Shown in pieces: positions 1 to 11,720 of a DNA stretch of 64,000 bases. A model generated the notes under the pieces. That model was not told the DNA's origin. It saw only the letters and a list, made by a program, of their open reading frames with translations, and ran no database searches. The translations under genes and the position numbers were made by a program. This DNA is from Nephrocerus scutellatus (taxonomy: Eukaryota > Arthropoda > Insecta > Diptera > Pipunculidae): the NCBI GenBank assembly GCA_947095585.1, contig OX352763.1, positions 113,873,908 through 113,937,907 on the forward strand. The letters are read 5' to 3'. The stretch's first letter is position 1. Each line of letters begins with the position of its first letter.

Positions 1-869
1 TCTCTGATGCGGATGAGTCGAGCAATGAAGCTCCATGGTGGAGCGAAGAGCTATCAGACCTTCGAAGTCGGGTGAGGAAACTCTTTAAAACTGCCAAAAG
101 AAGGGACATTTGGCAGCAATACATAGAAGTGAGATAAGCCAAACGCAGAAACTTCTGTAACTGCGAGAAAGTAACTGATACTACAGCGTCTGCCAGACTG
201 TATAGAGCGAAGGCAAAAGATGCTAAGAGTATTAAAACATCACTGATAGACAAAAACGGAAAGTTCACAGGAAATGAGAAGCAGAGAGCCTTCCTTTTCC
301 TGAGATCGCACTTCCCAAGAAGCGCAGTGACCAGAAACGAGCCCGAGACAGGGATTAACCACCTTAGGGCAAGTAGGAATGACTGGAAGAAAAAACCGGC
401 AACCTGTATGGGGTAATTCCTGCAGTCATGCAAGCTGGATTAGATAATCTCCTTCCACACCTCTTAAGAATATTTAGAAGCAGTCTAGCACTCGGGTATA
501 TACTGGCAAGAAAGATCCCACCTATCCCACCAGTCCTTCAGACCAATTAGCATAGCTTCTTTCGTTCTAAAGACTATCGAAAAGGTTATCGACAATTATA
601 TAAGGTCGAAAGTACTGGGAAGAGAACCACTACACTCCAGTCAACATTTGTACAAAGCGGGCAGATCTACGGATACCGCACTGTGGGAGCTGACGGGATG
701 TATAGAGGGGTCTCTTGCCAGTAAGGAAATCGCGCTATGCGTTTTCCCAGCATTCGACAACACTTCTTATGATGCGATTAGAATTGCTCTGAAGAAGAGA
801 AGGTAGTCAGCACAATCACTAAGTGGATGTGCGAGATGCTGACTACCAGAACAGTGGAAACCATAGTCG

Positions 870-1352
870 GTGATGGTGAGCAGAACAAGAGGATGTCCAG
901 AAGGAGGGATAATGTCCCCCATTTCGTGGAGCATCCTCGTATATGAACTACTTCAGCAACTAGCTGAGGCAGGAGCTTATGACCAATGCAACGCAGACGA
1001 TATAGTCATCGTGGCAAAAGGGAAGTTCGAGGAAGTGTTCTGTGATTTAAATCAAAACGGATCAACCATCACGAGCAGATGGTGCCTAGAAGTGGCAAGA
1101 AGGAAGTTGGGGCGAATGCACCCGGTTACCCTTACTGGAGAAGAGATTACTATCAGCACAGATGTTAAATACCTGAGACTGATATTTGATAGTAGACTGC
1201 TATGGAATATACCAACAGGCAGTACGGAAAAAATCAAAAAGAGTACGTATGTGTGCAGAATCGTGGGGAGTTTGCCCCAGGATAATGCACTGGATGTACA
1301 CCATGATAGTTATTCCAATTATTACTTATGGAACAGTGGCACGAGCGAATAG
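870..1352 (+). pseudogene. LINE A reverse transcriptase core, degenerate
   Basis: This 160-codon open stretch carries RT block 4 (GCPEGGIMSPISW, from about 891) and block 5 (CNADDIVIVAKG, from about 987). The usual Y/F-A-D-D box reads N-A-D-D, so the first residue of the catalytic box is altered while both aspartates remain. Downstream 'DVKYLRLIFD' corresponds to the thumb motif normally read as KYLGLxxD. The upstream fingers/palm part is in another frame at about 540-800 (SIASFVLKT-like and CVFPAFDNTSYDAI, the first catalytic Asp block). It cannot encode a whole enzyme. Confidence 0.8.
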
Positions 1353-1589
1353 AACCAAGCTAAGCACCACGAGAAGGGAATTGGAAAAAGAGCAGAGGCT
1401 GGCCTGTGTTTTAATTACAGGGGCCATGAGAACCTGCCCAGCGGCGGGTTTGAAGGTAATTCTTGGGCTACTCTCACTACTTATAGTGAAAACCAAATTA
1501 GGTTTGAGCAAGATAGGCTAATTCATGGACGTTAGGGCACGGGCATTAGTGGAATCACTATCACTAACCAAACAAGTTCCGTTGCCAGC

Positions 1590-2040
1590 ATGCCTTGTGA
1601 TAACATGCTGCAAAAGCTTGAATTCAAGAAAAACTTTGAAGTCAAAATGAGCACCAAGAAGGAATTCCGATCTGAAACTGAATACCAGATACATCCGGGA
1701 GTCATAAAGTGGTATACGGATGGGTCAAAGAAAGCAGAAGGCACGGGTGTGGGAGTACATGGGCTAAGAACCAAGTACTCTAAAGCAATGGGGCAGTACC
1801 CGAGCATATTCCAGGCAGAAGTACATGTCATTGAAAGATGTGCTCACTTTAATCTGGAAAGAAACTACGTGGGGCAGAAAATAGTATTCATGACAGACAG
1901 CCAAGCTGCGCTAACAGCACTAGATGCATTCCACATCACTTCAAGACTCGTGGAGGTGTGTAGGACGAAGCTAAATAGACTTGACGAAGTAAACAGGGAG
2001 CGCAATAGATCCATATGGGTCGCAGTGCTATTCGTAGATA
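1590..2040 (+). pseudogene. LINE A RNase H domain, truncated
   Basis: RNase H is recognised by WYTDGSKKAEGTGVGVHG (first catalytic Asp at residue 44 of the open stretch), FQAEVHVIERC (Glu at about 77) and FMTDSQAALTALDAF (Asp at about 103). In LINEs this domain removes the RNA template strand. The fourth region, normally WVPGHxGxxGNExAD, is replaced after 'IWVAV' by unrelated sequence starting near 2040 (a run of TCA/CAT triplets), so the domain is cut off. The open frame continues by chance to 2186. About 49370-49650 is a diverged copy of the same domain. Confidence 0.85.
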
Positions 2041-2950
2041 CCCCTTTTCATCATCATCATCATAAAGTCCTTATAATGAAGCTTTTATATTTTCCTGAAC
2101 ACCTGATTTCTTTCTTAAAACTCAGAAATTTACTTTTATTTTATTACCAATTTATTGCCATTGTTGGCATGCTTCACTGCCTTTAATTGTTTTGAACTAT
2201 TCCAATGACAATTATCTGATATTTTATAAAAATTCTTGTTATTCATGGAGATGGAGAAAACGAGTACAAGAACTATTTTCGACATTACATTAATTATCCA
2301 TTGGGAATTAATCTGTTACTTTATAGTGGTACTCTGTTTGATTTGATGCGAGCACTTCGATTCATTCATTTAAGGTTTGACAAACACAGCCGACGACAAC
2401 TGCTGCCAAAACCACTGCCACAATCACTTGCCCGTAGTGATAATTAACTGCTAGACCAAAAATAGAAAAACTAATTAGCTTGAAGGTGTAGGCTTGTAAG
2501 TGGCGTAAAAGATTCAGATGATATCTATTGCCAATAAGTGATCTCAAAAGCACGTTACTAGGTAACTTAAGGAAAATAAACAAAAATTTGTATTTATTGC
2601 AAATACACGTTTGATGAATGCACTGCGATTTACACGTAAATGCCAGTATCTGGTATACTGCAATCATATTTGGCTATAAAATCAAGCGAAAGGGACATTA
2701 GTTGAATACTTGAATACTTCTCTGGAATATCTGATGGTAATAAAAAGTGAATTGGCAGCTATACGATAAATGAGGTCTTGTTAATATTTTTTCTATATAA
2801 GCATAGCAGACACATTTTGTTTTCCCTGATTAAATTAATCTTTTGGGACCGTTGAAATATAATAATGAAATAATTTTCCATCAGAAATATAAAAATAAAT
2901 ATGTTATCAAATTTTCCTCCACAATTCATAATGGCTAACGTTTCTGATAA
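2041..2950. other. AT-rich stretch without a recognised feature
   Basis: The LINE A break is followed by a short (TCA)n tract at about 2050-2064 and then AT-rich DNA. Open frames here, including the minus-strand one at 2362-2667, have no recognisable domain and look like chance. Confidence 0.5.
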
Positions 2951-2959
2951 CCATCTTAA

Positions 2960-3676
2960 ATATCTTGTGGCAAGCGTCTACAATCTCAATCGCACTTGTT
3001 CTCTAGGCGGTCTTTGTAGGGAGGCACTATAAAATGATTGTTCCTCGGTCGACCTCGAAGAGAAAATCGAAGAAAACCACGTTGGATGCTCTTCATTCTG
3101 GACACATGAACTTGATTATAGGGGGACCACGTTAACTAGCGTACTCGAGGAGGGGTGATGTAGAGGGATCTGGTCACGTAAGGGTTGGAAAATTCTTTGG
3201 ACCACCGTTTGACAAACCCAAGTTGGCTTTAAGAATTATATCATCAATATGAGAACGGAAGTTTAGTTCCGAGGCGCACAATATGCCGAGGTCACGAAAA
3301 GATTGCACGCGGGATATGGGTTGTACGTGGAGAAGGTACGTGATAGGGTAATAGATTGGCATTTGGAGATATTGAGATCTAAGCTATTTTTGAGGCACTA
3401 GGTCGAAAAATTGTCTAGGTCTTGTTGAAGGAGATTGGAGTCTTGTGGGTAATAAATGGATTTGAAAAATTTGGTATCGTCAGCGTATATTAAGAGTACG
3501 GAATATTTGATGACCCTTTCAAGATCATTTATAGTTAGGATGAAGAGAAGGGGGCCTAGATGGCTGCCTTGTGGAACTCCAGAGGTTGCCAAGAATGTGG
3601 ACAGATCTGAAGCAAATACTATAAAGACGGTTTTCACATATCCTAAACTTTTGCATAACATCATCATCGTATTCAA
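2960..3676 (-). mobile_element. Jockey/CR1-like LINE fragment (RT and C-terminal region)
   Basis: Reading the minus strand from 3676 downward gives RT block 4 (TSGVPQGSHLGPLLFIL), block 5 with an intact box (LLIYADDTKFF, about 3500), the thumb motif (FRDLGILCASELNFRSHIDD), then WSPYNQVHVSRMKSIQRGF and FSLRGRPRNNHFIVPPYKDR near 3010-3120. That C-terminal sequence is typical of the jockey/CR1 group of LINEs without RNase H. Stops and one or more frameshifts break the frame. The 5' side is cut at about 3676, where a different LINE starts in the opposite direction. Confidence 0.8.
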
Positions 3677-4190
3677 GGTTTCAAAAATCTTTGAAAAACT
3701 AATTACAAAACAGATTACATCCTATATTGGTGCTCACAACTTATTGTCGCCACTTCAAACTGGCTATCGGCCTCAGCACATTTGTAAAACAGTGATGGAT
3801 AACATTAGAAACTCGTGTGCCGATTATCATATTACTATTCTTTGCTTGTTGGATTTTTGGAAGGCCTTGACACCATAAATCATGATACTCTTTGTAATAA
3901 ACTTAGTCAACTCTTTGGTTTTAGAGATAACTCCGTTTAGCTCTTATAAAAGTATCTCTCAAATAGATATCAGAGAGTACTCGTTGGAGATTTTTCGTCT
4001 TCTCTTTGTATAGCCACGTTAAGTCCGGTGTGCCACAAGGCTCTATGTTGGAACCGATTCTTTTCTCTATTTATATAAATGACTTAACAGGGGTTTTTCA
4101 AAACGGCAAGTTTCACCTTTATGCTGATGACTTTCAAATTTACATTTCGAGGCCTATAGGCGTCTTAGAGGATCTTGTTTGTCGTAATGA
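3677..4190 (+). mobile_element. Second jockey/CR1-like LINE RT fragment, head-to-head with the previous one
   Basis: Plus-strand translation shows RT block 2-3 sequence (VSKIFEKLITKQI, then LLSPLQTGYRPQHIC) at about 3680-3800. ILCLLDFWKAL follows at 3838-3872 (normally LDFxKAFD, here the catalytic Asp context is degenerate). After a frameshift come SGVPQGSMLEPILFSIYIND (4023 onward) and FHLYADDFQIYI (about 4115). The sequence differs from the minus-strand fragment next to it, so this is another family and not an inverted copy. It ends at about 4190. Confidence 0.8.
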
Positions 4191-4909
4191 AATGAAAATT
4201 AAATGTACATCGACCTACTACTACTACTTTTTTCAAATTTAAAAATAAATGAATTCAATTGAATTCATTTGGCACAGATGTAAAAGTCAAAGCATAAGAT
4301 CAATATGCAGGACAATATTATAGAAAATGACATATGACAATATACAAAAATTCCATCGTTTCTCCCACAAATCTTTGTTCGGACAAAAAATATTTATGTC
4401 GAAAAATATCTGATGACAATTTTACCACAAGAATAGCCTGTTTACCTCTTGTCTTCCGAACTGGTCACAATTCTCTTGTACAATGGAATTCGTGAAAATT
4501 TTGATTGGAGCGAGCCCAATAAATCAATTGCCAATAGGTCCACATGGCAATCAAAAACAAGATCAAAATAATAAATGTCCAATAACATATAACGAACTTG
4601 AATATATTATACAGGCACAGGGAGAACATGTTGAACAAAAAAATCCGTCAAATATTTGAAACCGATTTGCGGTGCGGATACTTTGTAACTAAATTTGTTT
4701 TTGTCTGTCTGCAATGTCAACGAAAAATAACTAGAAATGTGGGTAAATGGCGCTTATACAATTGTTTGTTACCATTTTTCTTCAATTGTTGGTTATACTT
4801 TTGGACAGAGTGTAGTGAATCGATGATGAAAAACAAAAGACTTAAGCGCGAAACTTGATTTTATTTGTTTGGTTCAATTCGGTTGGTTATTTCTTCTTGT
4901 AATGTCTCA
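4191..4909. other. AT-rich stretch, nothing recognised
   Basis: No domain, tandem repeat or RNA gene could be supported. The open frame at 4598-4858 has no recognisable motif and is not called as a gene. Confidence 0.4.
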
Positions 4910-5013
4910 TAATCATCATCATTATCATATTCAGCTCTACAAGCAGGGTCCCGTCCAGGACTCCTGCTAAAATTCTCTTCACCTATCCCGATTTCAAGCC
5001 GATGTCATCCAGT
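4910..5013 (-). mobile_element. RTE1 3'-end fragment
   Basis: The reverse complement matches the 3' end of the RTE1 copy at 31729-31825: CTGGATGACATCGGCT, then a divergent middle, GGACGGGAC, TTGTAGAGC and a terminal ATGATAATGATGATG-like tail. Only the last ~100 bp are present, which suits 5' truncation during target-primed reverse transcription. Confidence 0.7.
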
Positions 5014-6500
5014 CTCTCAAATAAAATATTTTCTGCGTATACCCATTTGATGTTCGATTATAAACGCAATCATAAAAGCTTATCCGCATAATTCCGCCTT
5101 CTTGTCGTTGAAGGTGTTAAAAATGCAACTAGTTTGCAACGCCAGTACAAGAAATTCCATTAAAAATCAAAATCACGAATTAACAATAAACATTTACAAC
5201 GCAAAACTCCTACGGACGGACGGTACGACATTATGTTAATTGTTTGTTGTCTTCCCGCTTAGGAAAATTTTTCAAATGCCGCAAAATAGCAAGAAGGCGG
5301 TTGCGTCTTTAGTGCGGGTCGAGTAGCTCGGTTATTTTTCTTTTAGTTTTGTAGCAATCGAAATCTGCAGTGACAAAACCAAAGATGGTATCGCTTGAAT
5401 GTTGTCTGTGTATGTGAAAATTCGCGACCAAGCACGACACTCTGGTACTGCTGGTGGGCAATATCTAATAAGCTGTTCAATGAAGAAGCAGCCGATGTTG
5501 CGACAGGCACTGTCTGCCATATCTTCAGGCAAATAATTGTAATTTTATTAAAATATTCTCACTAATTGAGCGATGCATTGTGTGCGATCGTTTTGTTGAC
5601 TCTGATGACTATCGTAATGTGACTATGATTTGCTGTGCAATTTCTTGGACGGTTTAATGGGGACTTTAAGCGAATAAGTTGTAGTAATATTTGACACTTA
5701 GATGACAGTAGTTTTTGCTATCAAAGACTTTATTTTTTTAAAGAAACTTATGAATATTTGTAAAGATTAACCTGTGTAGAGTATTACTGAATTACATTTT
5801 TTTTTCAAATGCTTTCTCTTATGTGCGTTGTGAGAGCACGTGTAAAGACCACCTCGTTTTCATGGCATGGAAAGGCAATGTTAGTCCAGGTTCATAACAA
5901 CCTGTAGCACCACTAAAGCAAGTAAGTGGTACATCATTAGAATTTAACATAAAGCATACTTGGAATGCATAGTTTTGTCTATAAACATAGGAACACGCAG
6001 CGTTTTGCTTATCGGAATTTGATTTGTCGCATTTGCTTATCAATATTTGCTTTGCAACATTTGGAATTGCTTTTTATCAGTTTGCCTCTTTAAAGTTTGT
6101 AATGACGTTTAGCGTACGATAATCACGCTCTTTATCATAATTATATAGAACACTAAATTTATTTCATTCTGATCGTGGGCGACTTTGATCTTAACTGCCT
6201 TCTTCCTCCCATGTTGGTGTATTTCACCACAATTCTGCGTCATATTTTGCTCAGTCTGACCCGCTATTCTGCTATTTTGAGCTAAGACATTCCATTGCAT
6301 CACATAGTTGCCTATAAAACTGTCGCTTTTTGGAAGTGTATTAACAAATCCACTGCCACTTTCATCGTTGGATGATTGAGCCTATTGGTTCTTGATACGT
6401 ACCCAGGTAAAATTGATCTTTAGAGATACTATTTGGCCAGTATATCGTCAAAATGCTTCGAAAACACTTAACAATGAATGTCTACAGATTTCTTGTGATA
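5014..6500. other. Low-copy AT-rich stretch, nothing recognised
   Basis: Both strands were read for transposon motifs, tandem repeats and tRNA-like boxes and none was supported. Open frames at 5332-5532, 5819-6043 and 6109-6303 (all minus) are short and have no recognisable domain. Confidence 0.4.
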
Positions 6501-6529
6501 TTAGTGGTCACTGTACAGGTTCAATCAAG

Positions 6530-7120
6530 GATCATCAAGGATGATTTGGGTCCCGGGTCACTCGGATGTTAAGGGAAACTTTATGACGGACAAATTAGCT
6601 AGACGTGATACGACTCTCTAGCTGCTACCGGAAAGTGCAGAAGTCCTATTGCGACACGGAAAGCGGCAGAAGCAACAACAAATGTAAGGTGGAAGAATAC
6701 CGACAAGACAGGTTTTGCCAAAGTTGGACTTAAAGCGATCAACTGCGCTTATTTTCCTGCAAAGACGTGAACTAAAAACGGATGTAGGTATAATGACAGG
6801 ATAATGCCTTCTAGCTAAACACGCTAGAAGGATGGTTGTCAAATATAGTGACTTCTGCAGAAGCTGCATAAACAAGGAGGAAGAAGAGACAATAGAACAT
6901 CTTGTTTGTTCCTATCCGGCACTAATGCACAGAAGGCACAAACCCTAAGCTAAGCAGTTAATAAATAACCTCCCAGATCTTGAAAACGTTAAAGTGCGAG
7001 ATATTCTTTGATACATCAAGAGCTCTGAATGGATCCTCTGGAAAAGGGAAATATATAAGGTCCTGTGGTAACACAAAGATAGCTAATGGTCTAAGTGAGC
7101 AATTAGCTGCCACCACAAGC
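6530..7120 (+). mobile_element. 3' part of an RNase H-bearing LINE (family B-like)
   Basis: Translation from 6541 reads MIWVPGHSDVKGNFMTDKLA, the last conserved RNase H motif (the usual GNE has become GNF). After frame damage comes MVVKYSDFCRSCINKEEEET with IEHLVCSYPAL (about 6830-6925), a C-C-H-C zinc-knuckle-like motif found at the C-terminus of many I-superfamily LINEs. The element ends near CACAAGCTAACCTAA (about 7106-7120). The zinc motif closely resembles that of LINE B at about 25600-25660, so it is assigned to that group. Everything 5' of the RNase H end is missing. Confidence 0.75.
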
Positions 7121-7289
7121 TAACCTAATCGATGGATTCAACGTTGGACCGGAACAGACACAGACGTTGGTATATATTGCTCGTCGGTGGAGACTATACT
7201 TCCAAGATATTGAAAACTTGCCACTTTCTCTACCGGTTATCCAGCCTGAACCTTAGTCGATGAGTATTTTCACATACTTATCATAGAAC
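7121..7289. other. Short unassigned stretch between two elements
   Basis: About 170 bp between the LINE 3' end and the start of RTE1 similarity. No open frame or repeat was recognised. Confidence 0.3.
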
Positions 7290-8120
7290 GCGGGCACAAG
7301 AAGATGATTACAAAGAGCTCAGAAGAGTTCACCGGCGAAATAAAGCAGCCTCGGAGACTAGAACAGTACAGAGAGCAAGGATTGAACCAGGCGCGGAAGT
7401 TCTACCAAAGAGTGCGGTATGACGCAATATACACCGCGTTGCACATACTGCAAAGACAAGAAAGATAATCTGACCGCCGACCTCAAAGGCATCTTAGAGC
7501 GATGGGAAGAGCACTTTCATGAGTTGCTAAATGGCCAACTAACTGAGGAATTGAAGGCTCCACCAATGACCGAAGACCATACTATGCTGCCGCTACCAAG
7601 CATAGACAAGTTAGCAGAGCGATAAATCGGCTCAAAATTAATGAGGCCCAGGGAGAAGATGGGATCCCAGCGGAACTGATAAAAATAGGAGGCTCCACAA
7701 TACACAAAGCAATTCATGAAATAAGAATGCAGGTATGGGAGGAAGAAGCGATGCCAGAACACTGGCGTAGAGGCATCCTGTGCCCCATACATAAGAAAGG
7801 AGATATCACAACATGCAACAATTGTCGTGGTATTACGTTGTTGAGTACCACGTATAAAATTTTCTCCTCTATCCTTCAAGACAGTATAGCCCTTACGCTA
7901 AAGTCATCATTGGTCCATACCACCACAGGCAATTCAACAACTGAACAGATTTACACCCTTAGGCAATGAAAAAATGCCTAGAGTTTGAGAAAGTGATCCG
8001 ATACTATGACGTAACGGCGAGAAGAACAATCCGCTATAAGTCCATTCAGTTACTTTCTTCCGCAGACGATATTGACATCGTTGGTAGAAACCGAGGAGCT
8101 ATACACAGGAAGCTTTCATC
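7290..8120 (+). mobile_element. RTE1 non-LTR retrotransposon copy with internal deletion
   Basis: Three frames carry the post-endonuclease linker (from about 7295), FERWEEHFHELLNGQLTEEL-type sequence (about 7496-7555, here LERWEEHFHE), INEAQGEDGIPAELIKIGG (RT entry, about 7640-7690), VWEEEAMPEHWRRGILCPIH (about 7730-7790) and the block ITLLSTTYKIFSSILQDS. At about 7968 the sequence jumps to CLEFEKVIRYYDVTARRTIR and SADDIDIVGRNRGA. The palm segment between is deleted and the YADD box reads SADD. Similarity stops at about 8120. Closest relatives in the window are 55200-56330 and 62640-64000. RTE elements encode an AP-like endonuclease plus RT; this copy is dead. Confidence 0.85.
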
Positions 8121-8189
8121 CAGATTTCTCTCTCTGTCTCTTTTCCTTTTACTTGGCCTTTCATCCTTCGTGTAAATTTCTTCATGGTT

Positions 8190-8370
8190 CCATTTCCGAC
8201 AAATGTCTCACAAACGTCCGAGAGTAATAACTGGTCATGGAAAGGTTCTCAAATCGCCTTTCGAATATAGCATGAAGTTGAATGTCCCTGTTATTTCTGT
8301 GCACAAATATAAGACGCCTAATACGAATGGTCGCAAAAAGCTATTACCACAATAGTCTGTTACACCAAAT
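8190..8370 (+). mobile_element. SINE tail (tRNA-derived family, head missing)
   Basis: This stretch aligns by eye with the body of the SINE at 20339-20623: TCACAAACGTCCGAGAGTAA, AACTGGTCA, GTTCTCAAATCGCC, a TGTGCACAAATATA-like segment and the closing CAATAGTCTGTTACACC. The Pol III promoter head is absent. It lies directly behind an RTE1 fragment, as several other copies do. Confidence 0.75.
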
Positions 8371-9697
8371 GTTATTATTATTTAGGCACACGTAGTTCTC
8401 CCGGATATTAACCATAAAATTTTGAAAATAAAACGTTGTCTGCCCCTGTCACAAAGTTGAGTTCGGACCTGTTTGCATCTTATCACAATATGGACAGGTC
8501 TAATGAACTTAAGTACTTAACACGTATTAACTCATTAACAAGGAAGCATAAGTACTTTGTGAAATGAGTTTGGTAACGTGACGCAACAAAGTAAACTCGT
8601 TGTTAGTTTTCTACCCCACGGTGCAGTGTTAGGTTTGGCGAAATCTGCTGCTCTTTAATGGCTAAACACAACGACCACATTCTAGCATTGAAACATCTCA
8701 AGCACTGCTAACAACTGCACCTTATCAGCCTGGGCTTAACAAAATTCAATTAGCATAAAATATCCTTGCAGACCATTTTGATAAAAACCGTACGGCAAGC
8801 ATACAATTTATTTGCCATATTTTGATGGCATGATAACGAATATACACGTAATGACTGGCTAGCGTCAACTGTGTCGGATGCAGTGGTAATTAGAAACACC
8901 ACCATTACATGAAATCAGGTGGCTAACAACGCTTAATGCATATTTCTATTTCTATCTGTCTGTTTGTCTGTCGTTTTTAAGTGTCACTGTCTGCCTGTGT
9001 CCGGTTCCACAACTTTAATTTGATATTGGAACTACTTTGCAATTAATCCTGTAAATACCTGAACAGGATGACTTCTTACTGATGATTATTAATGAAACAA
9101 AACTAGTTTGCTTCTAAAATCGTTCTTTTTTTTTTCTTTCTTAAAAATGTGATATGCGTGTGTAACTGTGAAAGTCCTAAGATAACAAATCGCAATCGTA
9201 TCCATATCGATCTCGAGGTTTAAATCAGAAACTGACAGCACCAGGATTTCCGCGCGTAATTTCATCTGCGATTTGAATCGTAAGATTTATTGCGTTGGTT
9301 GAGAGAGTGTGTACGTTAAAGAGCATTGCATTGATTAGATAAGCTGTGTGTTTGTGTGTGCTTTTATGTGTGAGTAGGACATTTTAAAATGTGAACTTAA
9401 TTAGTAAGATTAGTATTAGATAGAGTAGTCGAATACTTTCAAATCAGTAAAGGCTTACATTCTTATCTGCTGGTAGGAGCGATCTTTTTAAAATAAATAT
9501 AAATAGGAGATTAATTACATAGGAGCTCAATTTCTTAATAAAATAGGAGCATAAGTAATAAATAAAATAAACAAAAATGTTGCTGGCTTATGCTGATTCA
9601 AAAATGTTGCTAATACCTTACGCTTAAATGATAAAATAATACATGTTGTTTGCTCTACATTACATTCTTTGCGTCTCTTAAAAGTATTTCAGTTTCG
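8371..9697. other. Low-copy AT-rich stretch
   Basis: No coding or RNA feature is supported. There are GT-rich tracts at about 9300-9370 (TGTGTGTTTGTGTGTG) and several A/T runs. Its non-repetitive character is compatible with host intergenic or intronic DNA, which is inference only. Confidence 0.4.
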
Positions 9698-9746
9698 TCT
9701 CTCTATCTCTCTCTATCTCTCTCTATCACTCTCTCTCTGTATCTGT
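9698..9746. repeat. Pyrimidine microsatellite, about 10-bp period (TATCTCTCTC)
   Basis: The sequence runs as repeated TATCTCTCTC units followed by CTCTCTCTGTATCTGTATC. It is a simple-sequence tract with no coding content. Confidence 0.8.
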
Positions 9747-9900
9747 ATCAATTGTTCATTTTTCTATTCGTGTCTTTTTAAAACAACAAAAAAGTGCCAA
9801 TATGTATACAAAATCGTTACTGGTTGACTTAAATGTTGCAGAGCAAAGTGATGCAGACCACAATGTATCGAAGCAAATCATGCAAAATGTTGCAGTTCGT

Positions 9901-10060
9901 CGGCGCAGTGTCTTAGTGGAAAAGCGCATGGCTACTGAGCAGGGTTTCGTGGTTCGAATCCCAGTAACGCCAAAAGTATTTTTCACGGTGTCCCACCTCT
10001 CGCGAATGGGTGACAAACGCTCCGAGACTAATAACATTTCACGGAATTCGCCGTTCGCCT
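9901..10060 (+). mobile_element. SINE copy with Pol III box A/B remnants
   Basis: Box B is perfect (GGTTCGAATCC, 9951-9961). Box A at 9909-9919 reads TGTCTTAGTGG against the consensus TGGCNNAGTGG. The body follows: CCAGTAACGCCAAAAGTA, the CACCTCTCGCGAATGGGTGA segment and CCGAGACTAATAAC, ending near CGCCGTTCGCC. The 3' third of the family is missing. An open frame on each strand spans the SINE (9802-10128 plus and 9756-10037 minus) and neither is a gene. Confidence 0.85.
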
Positions 10061-10443
10061 TCCTATCAGCTAATCAAGGAACTGAAAAATATTGTAGACC
10101 GTATCGCTTAAACGAAGTCAGCCTTTGAAATGTTGTTGGTGATGCAAATGCTATTACCTTAAACACCAAACTTTTTCTAGTCCAATTGTGGGTCAGTGCT
10201 GTTTTATGAGTGCAGCACTTGGAATATGACCACCATTTTAAAAAAAAAGGTTGATGAAAACGTTAAATATGCTTGGCCCAACCCAATTTGAAATGGACAG
10301 CTATCCGAAAAAATGGGTTATAATTCTATAGGCACAACCATTCAACTGCGAAAATGACAGAACGCATCAGTTAATCGTAATAATTTAATAGAAAATTAGG
10401 CAAAAAGTAATGTAAGCCGATAACTTAAAAGGTCGTCTGAAGA

Positions 10444-10474
<31 letters not shown>

Positions 10475-11455
10475 CTGAAACTCATTGCCAGAAATCGCAT
10501 ACGATAGGCATATATAGTATAATATCTTGGATTTATATGGCGGTACAGGATACCTGTATATTTAGACTGTAATGATACATCAGAGTTCAGGTAACTTTCA
10601 GAGGAATTCAATGTTCAACTAATATTTTGTTGATTGATACGTTCTTAAAAATAATCAGCTGGCACGTCCAAAGGAAAATTTCTGGACAAATATGGTAACA
10701 GGAAAACGAACTTTTTTTTCTGGAAAAAAGTCTGGAAAGTAATCATCTTCATTTCGACATCAAACGGATAGACAACTAGGGACAGCATCTTCTCTTCTCA
10801 TATATATCAAATTGCTGATCCAATCATAAGCTCTATACCACACGAAGCGTCGTGGAATCAGTGGAAAAGTTACCTGACAGACTAAATTTGAGAACCTGCT
10901 AGTGGGTCCCCGATGTGCACAAAGTACAACTTCCTTGCCTGCTGCTGCCTGCTGCCATCAACATCATCTTCATCAGCAGAATTGCACTTCTGCACAACTT
11001 CTCTGTATCATCACCAACTGGACGTACGACGTACTAGGATTACTTATTACAACTTAGTCTGGTCTGGGTCTATCGTCGTTCGTACGTTTTTCATTTATAC
11101 GCCATGTGGGATTACCAAATCAGGTGACAGCAGCAGCAGAAGACTGCAGTGTAAGTATGGAGTTTCAGTTGTTCAGATTTTCATTTTTCGAGACCATAAA
11201 GTAGCTTAGGTCTATGATGTATAATGATACTTTAACCTGTAGACGATGTGTGTATGTGCGTTTTTGAGTGCGTGTGCCATGCATTGCTCTTATCAATTAT
11301 TTATGTCAGAATTTTCTGCCAAGTCATATAAATTATTGTTAGCAACTTATGCAGGAAGATGTAAAGGAAATATGTAATACAAAAAAGGAACAATGCGACG
11401 AAGCATCAGGAAGATGAAATATTTCGCATCTCTATGCGGATATAGGCAATTTATT
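10061..11455. other. Low-copy stretch with an (AG)n tract
   Basis: No domain is recognised. A perfect (GA)n microsatellite lies at about 10448-10474. Open frames at 10396-10611 (minus) and 10913-11209 (plus) are compositionally simple and unsupported. Confidence 0.4.
10448..10474. repeat. (GA)n microsatellite
   Basis: About 13 uninterrupted GA units, visible directly. Confidence 0.95.
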
Positions 11456-11457
11456 TA

Positions 11458-11720
11458 GATACTAGCTGTTCCCGGGGGCTTCACTACCCGTACACATGAA
11501 CCCCCGGGATTGAGGTGGTGTACTATAGTCTAAAACATTCTGCCACCTGCCAATAATATACATTGCATTTAAAATTTCATAAACATCGTTTTGTAAATGT
11601 GGCTTATATTGACATTTTACATTTCACGCCCCAAGGGAGGTGGAAGGGGGTGGGTGTACTGTAGCCTATAACCATCCTCCACCTGCCAATAGTTTTTACC
11701 GTGGTGATGCTTTAATAAAT
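11458..11720 (+). repeat. Dispersed insect-type repeat head plus two ~155-bp imperfect units
   Basis: The block starts ATACTAGCTGTTCCCG (about 11459), which resembles the ACTAGCTG(T/A)TGCCCG sequence known as the head of very common insect dispersed repeats (recalled, not searched). Two imperfect units follow. One has CCCCGGGATTGAGGTGGTGT and CTGCCACCTGCCAATA (about 11504-11555); the other has CCCCAAGGGAGGTGG and CCTCCACCTGCCAATA (about 11630-11695). The unit spacing is about 140-155 bp. No coding capacity is seen. Confidence 0.5.

Larger units (their letters stand above)
1..2040 (+). mobile_element. LINE family A, I/LOA-like non-LTR retrotransposon, truncated at both ends
   Basis: Conceptual translation in shifting frames gives the domains of one LINE ORF2 in order. 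The linker after the endonuclease lies at about 2-410 (motifs APWWSEELSDLRSRVRKLF and FLFLRSHFPRS). The reverse transcriptase runs from about 420 to 1520 and RNase H from 1590 to 2040. The endonuclease is missing because the copy runs off the left edge. The RNase H is cut before its final WVPGH-type motif at about 2040, so the 3' end is also missing. Several stops and frameshifts make it non-functional. An RNase H behind the RT is known for I-superfamily LINEs (I, LOA, Outcast, R1 relatives); the exact clade is inference. A second copy lies at 49370-50330. Confidence 0.85.

Noticed and set aside
2960..4190. One LINE with an internal inversion at 3676
   Set aside because: Both halves contain the same RT blocks (PQGS and YADD) with different sequences, so they are separate elements.
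9756..10128. Overlapping open frames of 93 and 108 codons on both strands
   Set aside because: They lie mostly on a SINE copy; similar short frames occur in the other SINE copies.
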